This document shows positions 55,396 through 64,000 of a stretch of 64,000 nt of DNA, one piece after another; within the stretch, counting starts at the first letter, position 1, and every line of letters starts with the position of its first letter. The notes below the pieces were generated by a model. That model saw nothing but the letters and a program-made list of their open reading frames with translations, was not told where the DNA came from and made no database searches. Origin of the DNA: Paraburkholderia sp. (GTDB taxonomy: Bacteria; Pseudomonadota; Gammaproteobacteria; Burkholderiales; Burkholderiaceae); assembly GCF_024281035.1 (NCBI RefSeq), contig NZ_JAMXLH010000016.1, positions 120,160-184,159 of the forward strand, in the 5' to 3' direction. The position numbers were made by a program, and so were the translations under genes.

Positions 55396-55456
55396 GATGG
55401 ATCCGCAAAACGAGGCCGTCATGCGAAACCGGACTCGGGACCATCGTCGGCGAGGA

Positions 55457-55942
55457 TCAGGAACGCTCGTTCCAGGTGTCCTTGTGGATGATGTTCCCGT
55501 CCTTGTACGACCAGGTGATCGTTTCGTAGCGCAGTTCGACTTCTTCAAGATGGTTGTGCTTCTCGAAGTCGGGGTTCTTGATGTCCCACATCTTCGGGCG
55601 TACGGCCACGATTTTGACGTTGTCGAGTTTCGTGTTGAAGTACTCTTTTTCCTTGCCGGCGTCGTCGATCTTGTACCACTTGATCTCGGCGGCATCGAGT
55701 GTCTGGCCACTCGTGACCGCCTTGTAAAGATACGGCGTCGAGGAATCGGTTTCCTTCGTCAGGGTGATCGAGTTGTGCACGCGCGTGCCGGTGAGCTTGC
55801 CGGTATTGCCGTCGGTAGGGATGTACACGCTGTGATCGAAGGCCACGATCTCGACGCTGCCCTCACGGCCCTGGACCGTCACCGATCCCTTGATTTCGGC
55901 GCCGCCATCGTCCTTGAGCCACAAATAAGCCGGAATTGCCAT
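55457..55942 (-). CDS. hcp: T6SS tube protein Hcp (TssD)
   Basis: A 161-residue subunit that stacks as hexameric rings to form the inner tube. Typical segments are AYLWLKDDGGAEIKGSV, VEIVAFDHSVYIPTDGNTGKLTGTRVHNSITLTKETDSSTPYLYKAVTSG and ELRYETITWSYKDGNIIHKDTW. ATG 55942 follows GGAG. It sits between the OmpA-domain gene and clpV. Confidence 0.96.
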   Translation of the reverse strand: MAIPAYLWLKDDGGAEIKGSVTVQGREGSVEIVAFDHSVYIPTDGNTGKLTGTRVHNSITLTKETDSSTPYLYKAVTSGQTLDAAEIKWYKIDDAGKEKEYFNTKLDNVKIVAVRPKMWDIKNPDFEKHNHLEEVELRYETITWSYKDGNIIHKDTWNERS

Positions 55943-56011
55943 TGCTTTACTCCATTCTTCGTACTGCGACAATTGCCCGGAGCGAGTGACCGGGCTTCAA
56001 GATCCCGAAGC

Positions 56012-57829
56012 TCAGACTTCGGGGGCAAAAATTTGCCTGACTGCTTCGTTTGTGTCCGCGCGCGCTGCGTTGCTCAAGGGGACACTGCTATTCATGGGCA
56101 TATCGTGAGCGGCGTCGGGCACGAGCGTGATCTCGACGCGGCGGTTCTTCGCGCGCCCGGCTTCGGTCTCGTTGTCCGCAACCGGATGCGTGTCGCCATA
56201 ACCTTGAATCGCAAAGTGCGTGGACGCCATGCCGGAAGCCTCGATCAGCCAGGCGCGCACGGCTTCGGCGCGCGCCGTCGACAATTTCAGATTGCTTGAC
56301 GGGGTGCCCACGTTGTCGGTGTGTCCCGCCACGAGAATCCGCTTGCCGGGATGCTGTTTGATCATGTCGAGCGCTTCGACCATTGCGCGCGTCGAGCCGT
56401 CTTTCAGCTGTGCCTTGCCGCTGTCGAAGAGCGACATGCTGTCGAGTGTCACGACTGCTGGCAGCGGAGGCGGCGGCGCGTAGGAGGCAATTGCGTCGTT
56501 GAGCGCCGGGATCATTTGGGCGCCCCGGTACATGCCGAACGAGAGGCGCAGCGGAATGCCGGTTCGTGCGTAGCGGTCGAGTTCGTCGCGGTCGGTGACG
56601 AGCGTGTGCAGTGCATCGCGTCTTGCGGCGTCACGGGCGGCGGGGATTGACGCGTAACGGGCGAGATCGGCGTCGACACGTGCGAGCAGCGCCGCGTTGT
56701 TTCGTGCCGAACCGACGAATGCAACGGCCGCTGCGCAGGCTAGCAGTACGATGGCGTGCGCGAGTGCCGCCATCCGCGGGGGCATCCAGAGCCGTACGGG
56801 CAGCGCCCCGATCAGCGGCTGCGGCAAGGGCCATGGCGTGGGCGATGCGGTGGCTGCCGCACGCGTGACGCATGTCTGCATTTGGACGTCTCGCTCCCAC
56901 GGGTTCGCGACGCCACTGGCGGGGCCGCAGTCGATCCACCCGGCGCCGAACAGCGCCCATGGCGCAGCGGGTTGCCGCTGGTCCGCGAGGGGTGCGATCA
57001 CGACACGCTGTGTCCAGCCCGCGATTGAGGCGAGGGCCGCCGCGCGCGTGGCCGCCACACGGTTATCCGTCGCATGGCGGACTTCGTTCTCGGCTGCCCG
57101 GATCACCGTATCGAAACGCTGCGAGTCCGTCATGTGCACGGCCGACGAAACGCCATACCACTGCGGCGGCGTTGCCGGACTGGCTGGCTCGGTCGACAGG
57201 CGCTGATAGACGGCGATATAACCCGGAAAATGGCGTGTTCCCAGCAGGCGTGCCGCATCGCTGGCCGCCTGGCGAACCACGCGCAACGACTGTGCCAGCA
57301 TCTCCGTATCGGCATGGAAGGCTGGTGCCACGGCGAGCACGATGCCGTCGGGCGCCCGGCCATCGCGCCATTGTTTGACGGCGACGGCAAGGCGCGGCAG
57401 ATCGTTTGGCCGCTCGGCGCGCAGCCAGATCGCACCGGCGCCGACATGCACGAAGCGTGCTGCTTCGCCCCGGTCGAACAGCGCGGCAAGCGCGTCGCCC
57501 GTGACCAGCACGAGCGGCATGCGTGTGCGCAGCCTGACCGGGATGTCCACGGTTGCCGCGCCTAGCGCCGTCATGATGTGCGCGCTCCCGTTTCGTGCGC
57601 GCGACAACTGCCGCGTGCGCCAAAGCATGAGCAGTACGGCGGCGATAACGATCGCGCAGGTGAGCATAGAGGCAACGCTGGCGCCCGGTTGCACCACGAG
57701 CCAGATGATGGCGAGCGCCAGTGCAGCGGCGAACGCCGCCATCAGGCGGACGGGATAGCCGAGTCCTTCCTGGCCGTACGCTCGCGCGTGGCCGGGTTCG
57801 GAGGTCAGCACAGCCGGACTGGATTTCAC
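56012..57829 (-). CDS. T6SS-associated membrane protein: TssM-like N-terminal part with OmpA domain
   Basis: A 605-residue protein with two close transmembrane segments at about 28-70 and a third at about 353-375. The cytoplasmic part resembles the N-terminal portion of TssM (VLAVAPAFHADTEMLAQSLRVVRQAASDAARLLG, PGYIAVYQRLS, QWYGVS). The C-terminal periplasmic OmpA/MotB domain (about 460-575) has FDSGKAQLK, VAGHTDNVG, LSTARAEAVRAWL and NRRVEITLV and should bind peptidoglycan. It follows tssL with a 4-bp overlap. It may anchor the membrane complex to the wall, a job done elsewhere by TagL or extended TssL. Confidence 0.75.
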   Translation of the reverse strand: MKSSPAVLTSEPGHARAYGQEGLGYPVRLMAAFAAALALAIIWLVVQPGASVASMLTCAIVIAAVLLMLWRTRQLSRARNGSAHIMTALGAATVDIPVRLRTRMPLVLVTGDALAALFDRGEAARFVHVGAGAIWLRAERPNDLPRLAVAVKQWRDGRAPDGIVLAVAPAFHADTEMLAQSLRVVRQAASDAARLLGTRHFPGYIAVYQRLSTEPASPATPPQWYGVSSAVHMTDSQRFDTVIRAAENEVRHATDNRVAATRAAALASIAGWTQRVVIAPLADQRQPAAPWALFGAGWIDCGPASGVANPWERDVQMQTCVTRAAATASPTPWPLPQPLIGALPVRLWMPPRMAALAHAIVLLACAAAVAFVGSARNNAALLARVDADLARYASIPAARDAARRDALHTLVTDRDELDRYARTGIPLRLSFGMYRGAQMIPALNDAIASYAPPPPLPAVVTLDSMSLFDSGKAQLKDGSTRAMVEALDMIKQHPGKRILVAGHTDNVGTPSSNLKLSTARAEAVRAWLIEASGMASTHFAIQGYGDTHPVADNETEAGRAKNRRVEITLVPDAAHDMPMNSSVPLSNAARADTNEAVRQIFAPEV

Positions 57830-58557
57830 GGACGGTCAACCTTCGCTGGTGCGATGTGTGCAAGCTGGTTATCGAGCGCAACGCTCCATATGCCCCAGAC
57901 GATCGCGGCGGCGGCGCACGACACGCCTGCAATGGCCCACGGCGATAGCCGGTAGAACCAGTCGGAAATCCGGCGCGCTGCGCGGTCCGTCATGAACGGC
58001 TGCTCTACCGGCGGGCGAATTTTTTCCAGGCGCGTATTGAGTGCGGCGACCAGTGCTGCACGGCGTGCTTCACCATCGCGTGCGTAACGCCCCATGAATC
58101 CCATGCCGAGAATCGCCGAATAGCATTCGAGCAGGTCCGCATCGGGCGGCGTCTCACGCAGGCGCGCTTCGATGCGCTCGATTACGTGCTCGCCAGCGTC
58201 GTGCACCTTGAACCACTCGACCTGCAGCGGTGTCAGCTCCCAGCTGGCGCGGCTTTCAGCGGACAAGTGGCGCAACGCCGTTTCGTCGAGCAGGCCGCAC
58301 TGGGCAACCAGCACTTCCCGCCGCACGTCTTCAGAATAGCCGCGCCGCGCGAGTGCATTTGAGAAGTCCTGGATTGCCTGTCTGCAGCGCTCACGAAATT
58401 GCGCCGCGTCCGGCGCCGTCGCAGTCGGGCCGAGTGAAGTCACGAGCAGTGCGGTGTCGCGCAGCAGATCCCGGATGCCTTTGCCGTCGAAACGGCTGGT
58501 ACCGCCGGCGGCGTCCACGAGCGGTACGAAATTGCGAGCGTGAGTCTGGAGGGTCAT
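57826..58557 (-). CDS. tssL: T6SS membrane protein TssL (DotU/IcmH family), short form
   Basis: A 243-residue inner-membrane component. The cytoplasmic hook domain contains CGLLDETALRHLSAESRASWELTPLQVEWFKVHDAGEHVIERIEARL and LLECYSAILGMGFMGRYA. A single C-terminal membrane helix follows (PWAIAGVSCAAAAIVWGIWS). It has no OmpA extension; that domain is on the next gene. It overlaps tssK and the OmpA gene by 4 bp each. Confidence 0.93.
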   Translation of the reverse strand: MTLQTHARNFVPLVDAAGGTSRFDGKGIRDLLRDTALLVTSLGPTATAPDAAQFRERCRQAIQDFSNALARRGYSEDVRREVLVAQCGLLDETALRHLSAESRASWELTPLQVEWFKVHDAGEHVIERIEARLRETPPDADLLECYSAILGMGFMGRYARDGEARRAALVAALNTRLEKIRPPVEQPFMTDRAARRISDWFYRLSPWAIAGVSCAAAAIVWGIWSVALDNQLAHIAPAKVDRP

Positions 58558-59918
58558 GAGCGCAGCACCGCATAGAGTTCAAGCGAGGCGTCGGGAATCG
58601 ACGCGGGCAGATAGATCTGGCAAGCACGCGCGGCGAGCATTCTCTCGTGCGCGGTATTCGTGGAGTCGAGCGCGAAGTACTGATTGTCGAGGCGCACAGG
58701 AATGGCAGCGGGTACGCGCGGCACGGCTTTGAGCGGAATGCCCGGCAGTGCGGAATTGATGACGTGCCCGATATCGTCCGGCGAGCCGATCTTGCACAGC
58801 CGGGGGAATTGCTCGGCAAGTTCGAATGCGGGCACGCGCGCGTTGACCGACAGGTACCAGTCTGCTGCGCCGTCCACGATGCGCTCGTCGAGGAACGAGC
58901 CCAGCCACGTCGTCGGGCTCTTTCGCGACAGTCCGATTGACACGACACGCGATGGAATGATGGCGTCGAGCAGTTCGCGGATCATGGCCTCCAGCTTCGC
59001 GAATACCTCATCGGCACGCGCGTGGTCCCACACGGGAATGTCCGCAAGCTGTGTTGTGGTCGAGAACGTCGTGAGTACGCTGGCAAGCTGGACCAGTGCG
59101 ACATACAGGTGTTCGGGCGCGCGGGAAGGGTGCGACGCAAAAAGACGCAGTTGCGGCCACGCCGCGTGAATACAGTGCAGCAGCCAGAAGAGCTGCACGT
59201 CGGCGACGCCATATTCGGCGACCTGCTCCATCCGCTCGCTGCGGCGGGCGCCGAGCGCGAGACTCTTCGCCTGAAGAATGTCGGCGAGACGGTTGATCCG
59301 CTCGATATGAAGCGGGTGGCTGCCCAGCGTGAGGCAAGGCGGCACGAAACGGCGATCGACCTGGAACTGCCCGTTCGCTGCACGGGTGATCTGTGCAACC
59401 GCACATACCGTGTCGTCGGCATGAGACTCGAAATCGAAGAGCAGGCGAATCGCGTGACGCTCGACTGCGATCTCCGCCGCGTCGGCGCCGTACAGGTCTA
59501 CGACCTTTACGAATTCGCGGTAAGAACGCCGCGGGCGCACGAGCGACGCCTCGTCGAAGCGACAGTTGTTGCCATTCGCATCTGGAAGCACCAGCGCGGC
59601 GAACACCACGACGCTCTGGCGCTCGACGGGCATGCCCCGGGTCAGGTCGCGCGCGGCAGGCAGTGCGTCGGCCACGGTCGTGTCGAAAGGCGTTCCATCC
59701 GGGAAACGCCCCCTCAGTTGCGTGAATTTCAGTCGCCCTGTTGCGAGTGCTTCCTCATCGATGTCGATGCCGAGCGTTCCCCACGGCTCGGCTTGCGTGG
59801 CGCACGCAAACTGCTGCAGTGCGAATCCCGACCACCGGTCCTGCTGCTGGAAGTGCTGCTGCGTGAGAATCAGGCCGTCGTGCCAAAGAGGTTTGTCGAT
59901 CCGCATGTATTTCGGCAT
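58554..59918 (-). CDS. tssK: T6SS baseplate protein TssK
   Basis: A 454-residue adaptor linking the baseplate to the membrane complex. The N-terminal KPLWHDGLILTQQHFQQQDRW is the family hallmark; RFVPPCLTLG and SVLTTFSTTTQLADIPVWDH also fit. It is the first gene of the minus-strand T6SS operon. ATG 59918 is supported by the conserved N-terminus. Confidence 0.95.
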   Translation of the reverse strand: MPKYMRIDKPLWHDGLILTQQHFQQQDRWSGFALQQFACATQAEPWGTLGIDIDEEALATGRLKFTQLRGRFPDGTPFDTTVADALPAARDLTRGMPVERQSVVVFAALVLPDANGNNCRFDEASLVRPRRSYREFVKVVDLYGADAAEIAVERHAIRLLFDFESHADDTVCAVAQITRAANGQFQVDRRFVPPCLTLGSHPLHIERINRLADILQAKSLALGARRSERMEQVAEYGVADVQLFWLLHCIHAAWPQLRLFASHPSRAPEHLYVALVQLASVLTTFSTTTQLADIPVWDHARADEVFAKLEAMIRELLDAIIPSRVVSIGLSRKSPTTWLGSFLDERIVDGAADWYLSVNARVPAFELAEQFPRLCKIGSPDDIGHVINSALPGIPLKAVPRVPAAIPVRLDNQYFALDSTNTAHERMLAARACQIYLPASIPDASLELYAVLRS

Positions 59919-60477
59919 CCTGTGCTTTGGTTGATTCGGGACGGTGGATTCTAAACGCGATATCTTGCTGCTGTATAGCCAGGGACAAGATATTTATTGT
60001 GCCTTCGAGATAAAGGCCAACAGTTTCTGATGATTTGTAAATTCTCCGTGCGAATCGAGAATCTCGATAAGTTGAGGATGAGAATTGACAAAGTAAATTT
60101 TTGATAAAAAGTTGTGAAATTTACGGACTGGAGGTTATGTGTGTAGCTTCTTTGTGCTTGCAGACCGTCGGGTCGAATCGTCTATTTCGGGGTTTTTTGT
60201 GAATTTTTCGGCGAGGTAAATTATTTGGAGATGGCTTTGTGGCAGATTTTTGTTGACTAATGAAAATAGTGTTTTGACGAGCTATTAATAATCTTGTTTA
60301 ATACGCCGTCGCGAATCAATCACACAAAAATTCGGGCGTTGCCATATTTGTCGTGTGGTGCTGTCAGTGCAAATCCGTAATTCCATGATCCTCCATGTGG
60401 TGACGGACTGTGCGTGCATCGTGCGAGACACCGTACGGCAACAGATTTACTTTTTGCTCACTTTAATGAGGATAACT
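59919..60477. promoter_or_regulatory. AT-rich divergent control region of the T6SS locus
   Basis: About 560 bp between tssK and tssB, visibly much richer in A and T than the flanking genes. It must contain the two divergent promoters. A frame that extends tssB upstream to 60355 is not coding-like. A 15-bp palindrome lies at 60054. Such AT-rich spacers are typical targets of H-NS-like silencers; that is inference. Confidence 0.6.
60054..60068. promoter_or_regulatory. Palindrome in the T6SS control region
   Basis: ATCGAGA-A-TCTCGAT, with perfect 7-bp arms and one central base, lies 136 bp upstream of tssK. Candidate operator for a T6SS regulator not encoded in this window. Confidence 0.4.
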
Positions 60478-60990
60478 ATGGATAGCTTCCAGCGAGAAAT
60501 TCCGAAGAGTCGCGTTTCAATTACGCTGGACCTGCACACGGGTGGCGCGCAGAAGAAGGTCGAGCTGCCGCTCAAGCTGCTGGTTGCGGGTGATTTCAGC
60601 GCGGGACGCGAACAGGCACCGCTCGCCGAGCGCAAGAAAGTCAATCTTGACAAGAATAACTTCAATGCCGTGCTGGCTGACTACGCGCCGGACCTGAAGT
60701 TCGCCGCCGAAAACACGCTCGCCGCCGACGGCTCCGAACTGCCGGTGAACCTGTCGTTCCGGTCGATGAAGGATTTCGAGCCCGAGCAAGTGGCGCGCCA
60801 GATTCCGGAGCTTCAGGCGCTGCTTGCAATGCGCAACCTGCTGCGCGATCTGAAATCGAATCTGCTCGACAACGTCACGTTCCGGCGCGAGTTCGAGAAG
60901 ATCCTCAAGGACAAACGTCTGTCCGACACGCTGCGCGGCGAGCTGGCACAGCTTGTAACGGCTGCGACGCAGCCAGAAGGACATGCCTGA
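60478..60990 (+). CDS. tssB: T6SS contractile sheath small subunit TssB
   Basis: A 170-residue sheath subunit that forms the contractile sheath with TssC. Key segments are VELPLKLLVAGDFSAG, KKVNLDKNNFNAVLADYAPDL, NLSFRSMKDFEPEQVARQIPELQALLAMRNLLRDLK and NVTFRREFEKIL. ATG 60478 with AGGA upstream is the start. Confidence 0.95.
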   Translation: MDSFQREIPKSRVSITLDLHTGGAQKKVELPLKLLVAGDFSAGREQAPLAERKKVNLDKNNFNAVLADYAPDLKFAAENTLAADGSELPVNLSFRSMKDFEPEQVARQIPELQALLAMRNLLRDLKSNLLDNVTFRREFEKILKDKRLSDTLRGELAQLVTAATQPEGHA

Positions 60991-61063
60991 GCGCGGCCGG
61001 ACCAAAGCGGCGTTTACTGCCTTTCGCAACCAGGTTGCGTTTCAATCTCAGACAGGAACAGCA

Positions 61064-62623
61064 ATGAACCAGAACGAATCCCGCCAGGCCACGCATGAAG
61101 CCATTGTGCGCGATGCCGCGCCCGAAGCCTTCGCGGATGGAAGTGACAGCGTGTACGCGGCGCTGTGCAACAAGATCAATCTCGAGCCGGTCGCCGAGGT
61201 GCGCCCGCTTGAGTCGTTCCGCGACAGCGACATGCTCTCCGAAGCGTCTGCTGGCGAGCGGATCGCGCGTGGCATGGAGGCATTTCTCGAACTGGTCGCC
61301 CGGTCGAACCAGCCTGTCGATCGTCTCGACAAGTCGCTACTCGATTTTCACATCGGGCAACTCGACCGCCAGATCGGCCGACAACTCGACGCTGTGATGC
61401 ACGCCGCCGAGTTTCAGGCGCTGGAGGGGCGCTGGCGCGGTCTGAAGATGCTCGTGTCGCGCACCGATTTTCGCCGCAACGCACGGGTCGAAGTGCTAGA
61501 CGTCTCGAAGGAAGCGCTGCAACGCGACTTCGACGACACGCCGGAGCTGATTCAGAGCGGGATTTACCGGCTCGCGTATATCGAGGAATACGACACGCCG
61601 GGCGGCCAGCCGATCAGCGCGATGATCAGCGATTTCGAGTTCGACAACTCGCCCCAGGACATCGCGCTACTGCGCAATATTTCAAAAGTAGCCGCTGCGG
61701 CGCACATGCCGTTCATCGGCTCGGTGGGCGCGGCGTTCTTCGGCAAAAAGTCGATGGAAGAGGTGGCGGCCATTCAGGACATCGGCAACTATTTCGATCG
61801 CGCCGAGTACATCAAGTGGAAGAGCTTCCGCGACACGGACGACGCACGTTACGTCGGGCTGACGATGCCGCGCGTGCTGGGTCGCCTGCCGTACGGCAAG
61901 GATACGGTGCCCGTGCGTGCATTCAACTACGAAGAGGCGGTGAAGGGCCCCGACCACGACAAATACCTGTGGGTGAATGCATCCTTCGCGTTCGCGGCCA
62001 ACATGGCCCGCAGCTTTGTGAACAACGGCTGGTGTGTGCAGATTCGCGGCCCGCAGGCAGGCGGCAGGGTGGAGGACCTGCCGGTTCACCTGTACGACCT
62101 CGGTACTGGCGTGCAGCCAAAAATCCCGACAGAAGTGCTGATTCCCGAAACACGCGAGTTCGAGTTCGCGAACCTCGGATTCATTCCGCTCTCGTTTTAC
62201 AAGAACCATGACTTCGCGTGCTTCTTCTCGGCTAACTCGACACAAAAGCCCGCGCTGTACGAAACCAAAGAGGCCAGCGCCAACAGCCGTATCAACGCGC
62301 GGCTGCCGTACATCTTCCTGCTTTCGCGTATCGCCCACTACCTGAAGCTGATCCAGCGCGAGAACATCGGCACGACGAAGGACCGGCGTCTGCTCGAACT
62401 CGAACTGAACGGCTGGATCAAGAGTCTCGTGACGGAGATGAAGGATCCGGGGGACGAATTGCAGGCGTCCCACCCGTTGCGCGAAGCGAAGGTGACGGTC
62501 GAAGACATCGAGGACAACCCGGGTTTCTTCCGCATCAAGCTCTTCATCATCCCGCACTTCCAGGTTGAGGGTATGGACATCGGGCTTTCGCTCGTGTCGC
62601 AGATGCCGAAGGCCAAGAGCTGA
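61064..62623 (+). CDS. tssC: T6SS contractile sheath large subunit TssC
   Basis: A 519-residue sheath subunit. Diagnostic stretches are DFHIGQLDRQIGRQLDAVMHAAEFQALEGRWRGLKMLV, LLRNISKVAAAAHMPFIGSVGAAFFG, FRDTDDARYVGLTMPRVLGRLPYG, EFANLGFIPLSFYKNHDFACFFSANSTQKP and, at the C-terminus, VEDIEDNPGFFRIKLFIIPHFQVEGMDIGLSLVSQMP. ATG 61064 follows ACAGGAA; the frame is open upstream into the end of tssB but is not conserved there. Confidence 0.95.
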   Translation: MNQNESRQATHEAIVRDAAPEAFADGSDSVYAALCNKINLEPVAEVRPLESFRDSDMLSEASAGERIARGMEAFLELVARSNQPVDRLDKSLLDFHIGQLDRQIGRQLDAVMHAAEFQALEGRWRGLKMLVSRTDFRRNARVEVLDVSKEALQRDFDDTPELIQSGIYRLAYIEEYDTPGGQPISAMISDFEFDNSPQDIALLRNISKVAAAAHMPFIGSVGAAFFGKKSMEEVAAIQDIGNYFDRAEYIKWKSFRDTDDARYVGLTMPRVLGRLPYGKDTVPVRAFNYEEAVKGPDHDKYLWVNASFAFAANMARSFVNNGWCVQIRGPQAGGRVEDLPVHLYDLGTGVQPKIPTEVLIPETREFEFANLGFIPLSFYKNHDFACFFSANSTQKPALYETKEASANSRINARLPYIFLLSRIAHYLKLIQRENIGTTKDRRLLELELNGWIKSLVTEMKDPGDELQASHPLREAKVTVEDIEDNPGFFRIKLFIIPHFQVEGMDIGLSLVSQMPKAKS

Positions 62624-62651
62624 TCTGAAATTTTCTGTGCACGGTACAGGC

Positions 62652-62680
62652 CGCCGGGGCCGCCCATGGCTGCCCCGGCG
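62652..62680 (+). terminator. Hairpin between tssC and vgrG
   Basis: CGCCGGGGC (62652-62660) pairs with GCCCCGGCG (62672-62680) over an 11-base loop. No T-run follows. It may reduce read-through into vgrG. Confidence 0.45.
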
Positions 62681-62712
62681 CGTTGCTGTGAACGCGTACC
62701 CGGAGGAATGCC

Positions 62713-64000
62713 ATGTCGATGGTCATGCCATTGCAGGCGTATGAATTGAAGCTGGCGCCGCACCCTGCGCCGTTCTCGGTCGTGAAATTTGCTGGCGTCG
62801 ACCGGATCAGCCAGTTGTACCGTTACGAGATCGAATTCACGAGCCCGATGGCGGGCATTGCGATGGATCAGGTGCTGGGGCGCCCGGCACGGTTCATCGT
62901 CGATCCCATCGACCCGGACATGGGCCGACTGCGCAGACTGTTTGGCAGCAACGCGGAACAGTTCAGCAACAAACCGCCCGCGCAAACCGTGCACGGCATC
63001 ATCACAACATTCGACGAAATCGAAACTTCGGCCGATGAAACACGTTACCGGGTGATGCTCGAACCCAGACTGGCCGACCTCAATCGCGGCGTCGCGAGCC
63101 GCCTGTTTCAGAAGCAGTCGGTTGAAGAGATCATTACTGGCACGCTGCGGCACTTCGGTTACCGTGCCGGGGTTGACTTCGTGTTCGCGCTGCGGGGAGA
63201 GTACAGACGGCACGAATACGTCACCCAGTATCACGAGACAACATTCGCGTTTATTCAGCGGATCTGTGCGGAAGAAGGCATGTGGTTCCGCTGGGAGCAA
63301 AAGAAGGACTACGCGGCGATCGTATTCGGCGACGATCTCGATGCGTACGCACGCAAACAGCGCAGGGTGCCGTTACGTAGCGATTCCGGGCTTGAAAGCG
63401 TCGGGGCCGACGCGATCAAGACGCTCAGGCGGCGAACCCGGCGCGTGCCGGAGGGCGTGCGCCTGCACGACTACAACCACCGGCAGGCAGATGTGTCGCT
63501 GCTTGTCGACGACAACGCGGCACGCGGCGACAAGACCACCAATGCCATCGACTATCGATGGGGCGAGCACTACGGGACGCCAGCGGAAGGCAAACGTATT
63601 GCGCGTTTACGGCACGAAGCTTATCTGGCTGGCCAGACAAGTTTCGTGGGCACCGGCAATCCGTTCTGGCTCGAAGCTGGGGAGGTCATGCTGGTCGAAC
63701 CGGCTCCGGCCAGCGCGAGGCACGGGATCTTCGTTACGTCCGTGCGTTCGCACGGTGCGCGCAACAAATCGTATCGGGTGACGTTCGAGGGCATTCCATC
63801 GGATCGGGTCTGGCGCACGTCGATGGCGTCGATCCAGCGGCCTGTAATCGAAGGCATTCTGCCCGCGCGTATCACGTCCCCCGGAAACTACAAATACGCG
63901 TACCTGACCGAGCAGGGCTGGTATGTGATCAGGCTGCCGTTCGATCTCGACGAATGGAGCCCGGGCGGCACAAGCCGGCCCGTGCGTTTCGCCAGGCCTT
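62713..64000 (+). CDS. vgrG: T6SS spike protein VgrG (TssI), 3' end cut by window edge
   Basis: Spike at the tip of the T6SS tube. The first 429 codons are visible, with no stop before the window edge. The N-terminal gp27-like part has KFAGVDRISQLYRYEIEFTSP, HGIITTFDEIETSADETRYRVMLEPRLADLNRGVASRLFQKQSVEEIITGTLRHFGY and the VgrG hallmark YVTQYHETTFAFIQRICAEEGMWFRWEQ. The gp5-like part is beginning at the edge. ATG 62713 follows GGAGGA. Any C-terminal effector extension or downstream effector/immunity pair lies outside the window. Confidence 0.95.
   Translation, partial: MSMVMPLQAYELKLAPHPAPFSVVKFAGVDRISQLYRYEIEFTSPMAGIAMDQVLGRPARFIVDPIDPDMGRLRRLFGSNAEQFSNKPPAQTVHGIITTFDEIETSADETRYRVMLEPRLADLNRGVASRLFQKQSVEEIITGTLRHFGYRAGVDFVFALRGEYRRHEYVTQYHETTFAFIQRICAEEGMWFRWEQKKDYAAIVFGDDLDAYARKQRRVPLRSDSGLESVGADAIKTLRRRTRRVPEGVRLHDYNHRQADVSLLVDDNAARGDKTTNAIDYRWGEHYGTPAEGKRIARLRHEAYLAGQTSFVGTGNPFWLEAGEVMLVEPAPASARHGIFVTSVRSHGARNKSYRVTFEGIPSDRVWRTSMASIQRPVIEGILPARITSPGNYKYAYLTEQGWYVIRLPFDLDEWSPGGTSRPVRFARP

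Noticed and set aside
60355..60477. Upstream extension of tssB
   Set aside because: It adds 41 residues not found in TssB; ATG 60478 has a good ribosome site and gives the normal length.

Overview
The window looks like a chromosomal segment of a Burkholderiaceae bacterium, most likely Paraburkholderia, Burkholderia or Caballeronia. The evidence is high GC with strong GC bias at third codon positions, a glcC-glcDEFG-glcB glycolate locus, a catalase-peroxidase, several chemoreceptors and a type VI secretion locus. The genus is an inference; no rRNA or tRNA gene was seen to settle it.

Layout. (1) 1-1757, minus: the 5' part of bcsB (cellulose synthesis), cut by the window edge. (2) 1758-3172: a long non-coding leader with several inverted repeats. 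(3) 3173-20323, plus: a 17-kb, one-direction, largely overlapping gene set. It encodes a dedicated type II fatty-acid/polyketide machine: AcpS-type phosphopantetheinyl transferase, ketoreductase, dehydratase, acyl carrier protein, GcvT-like C1 enzyme, a fused ketosynthase/chain-length-factor protein, two degenerate ketosynthase-like proteins, a FabL-like enoyl reductase and a malonyl transferase. Mixed among these are export genes: a Lol/MacB-type ABC ATPase and permease, periplasmic proteins, a LolA-like lipoprotein-sorting protein, an outer-membrane beta-barrel and a polytopic membrane protein. I read this as one system that builds an acyl or polyketide chain on its own carrier protein and moves the product to the outer membrane. 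I do not recognise it as a named pathway, and it is the best candidate for an undescribed system here.

(4) 20582-21949: a lone fimbrial-adhesin-like gene. (5) 22082-24285: ohr, an exported epoxide-hydrolase-like protein and ohrR, with related inverted repeats upstream of ohr and in the ohrR/hydrolase divergent region. (6) 24410-25558: an orphan sulfotransferase-like gene, convergent with (7) 25579-27947, a tightly overlapping arsR-arsI-arsC-acr3 arsenic operon. (8) 28088-28735: an unknown periplasmic protein. (9) 28779-36214: glcC and divergent glcD-E-F-G-B, with two identical 15-bp operator candidates between them, closed by a strong terminator. (10) 36445-38343: a BON protein, an MFS transporter and a 59-codon gene that overlaps the transporter start.

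(11) 38988-47635: signalling genes, namely an EAL c-di-GMP phosphodiesterase with an N-terminal sensor and three chemoreceptors (four-helix type, Aer-like PAS type, single-Cache type). (12) 47783-49948 katG and 50563-51780 a DHA1 MFS transporter. (13) 52123-64000: a type VI secretion locus in two divergent blocks. On the minus strand are tssK-tssL-OmpA/TssM-like-hcp-clpV-tssE; on the plus strand are tssB-tssC-vgrG, with vgrG cut by the window end. An AT-rich control region of about 0.5 kb separates the blocks. tssA, tssF, tssG, tssJ and a full-length tssM are not in view and may lie beyond 64000.

No CRISPR array, complete insertion sequence, rRNA or tRNA gene was found.
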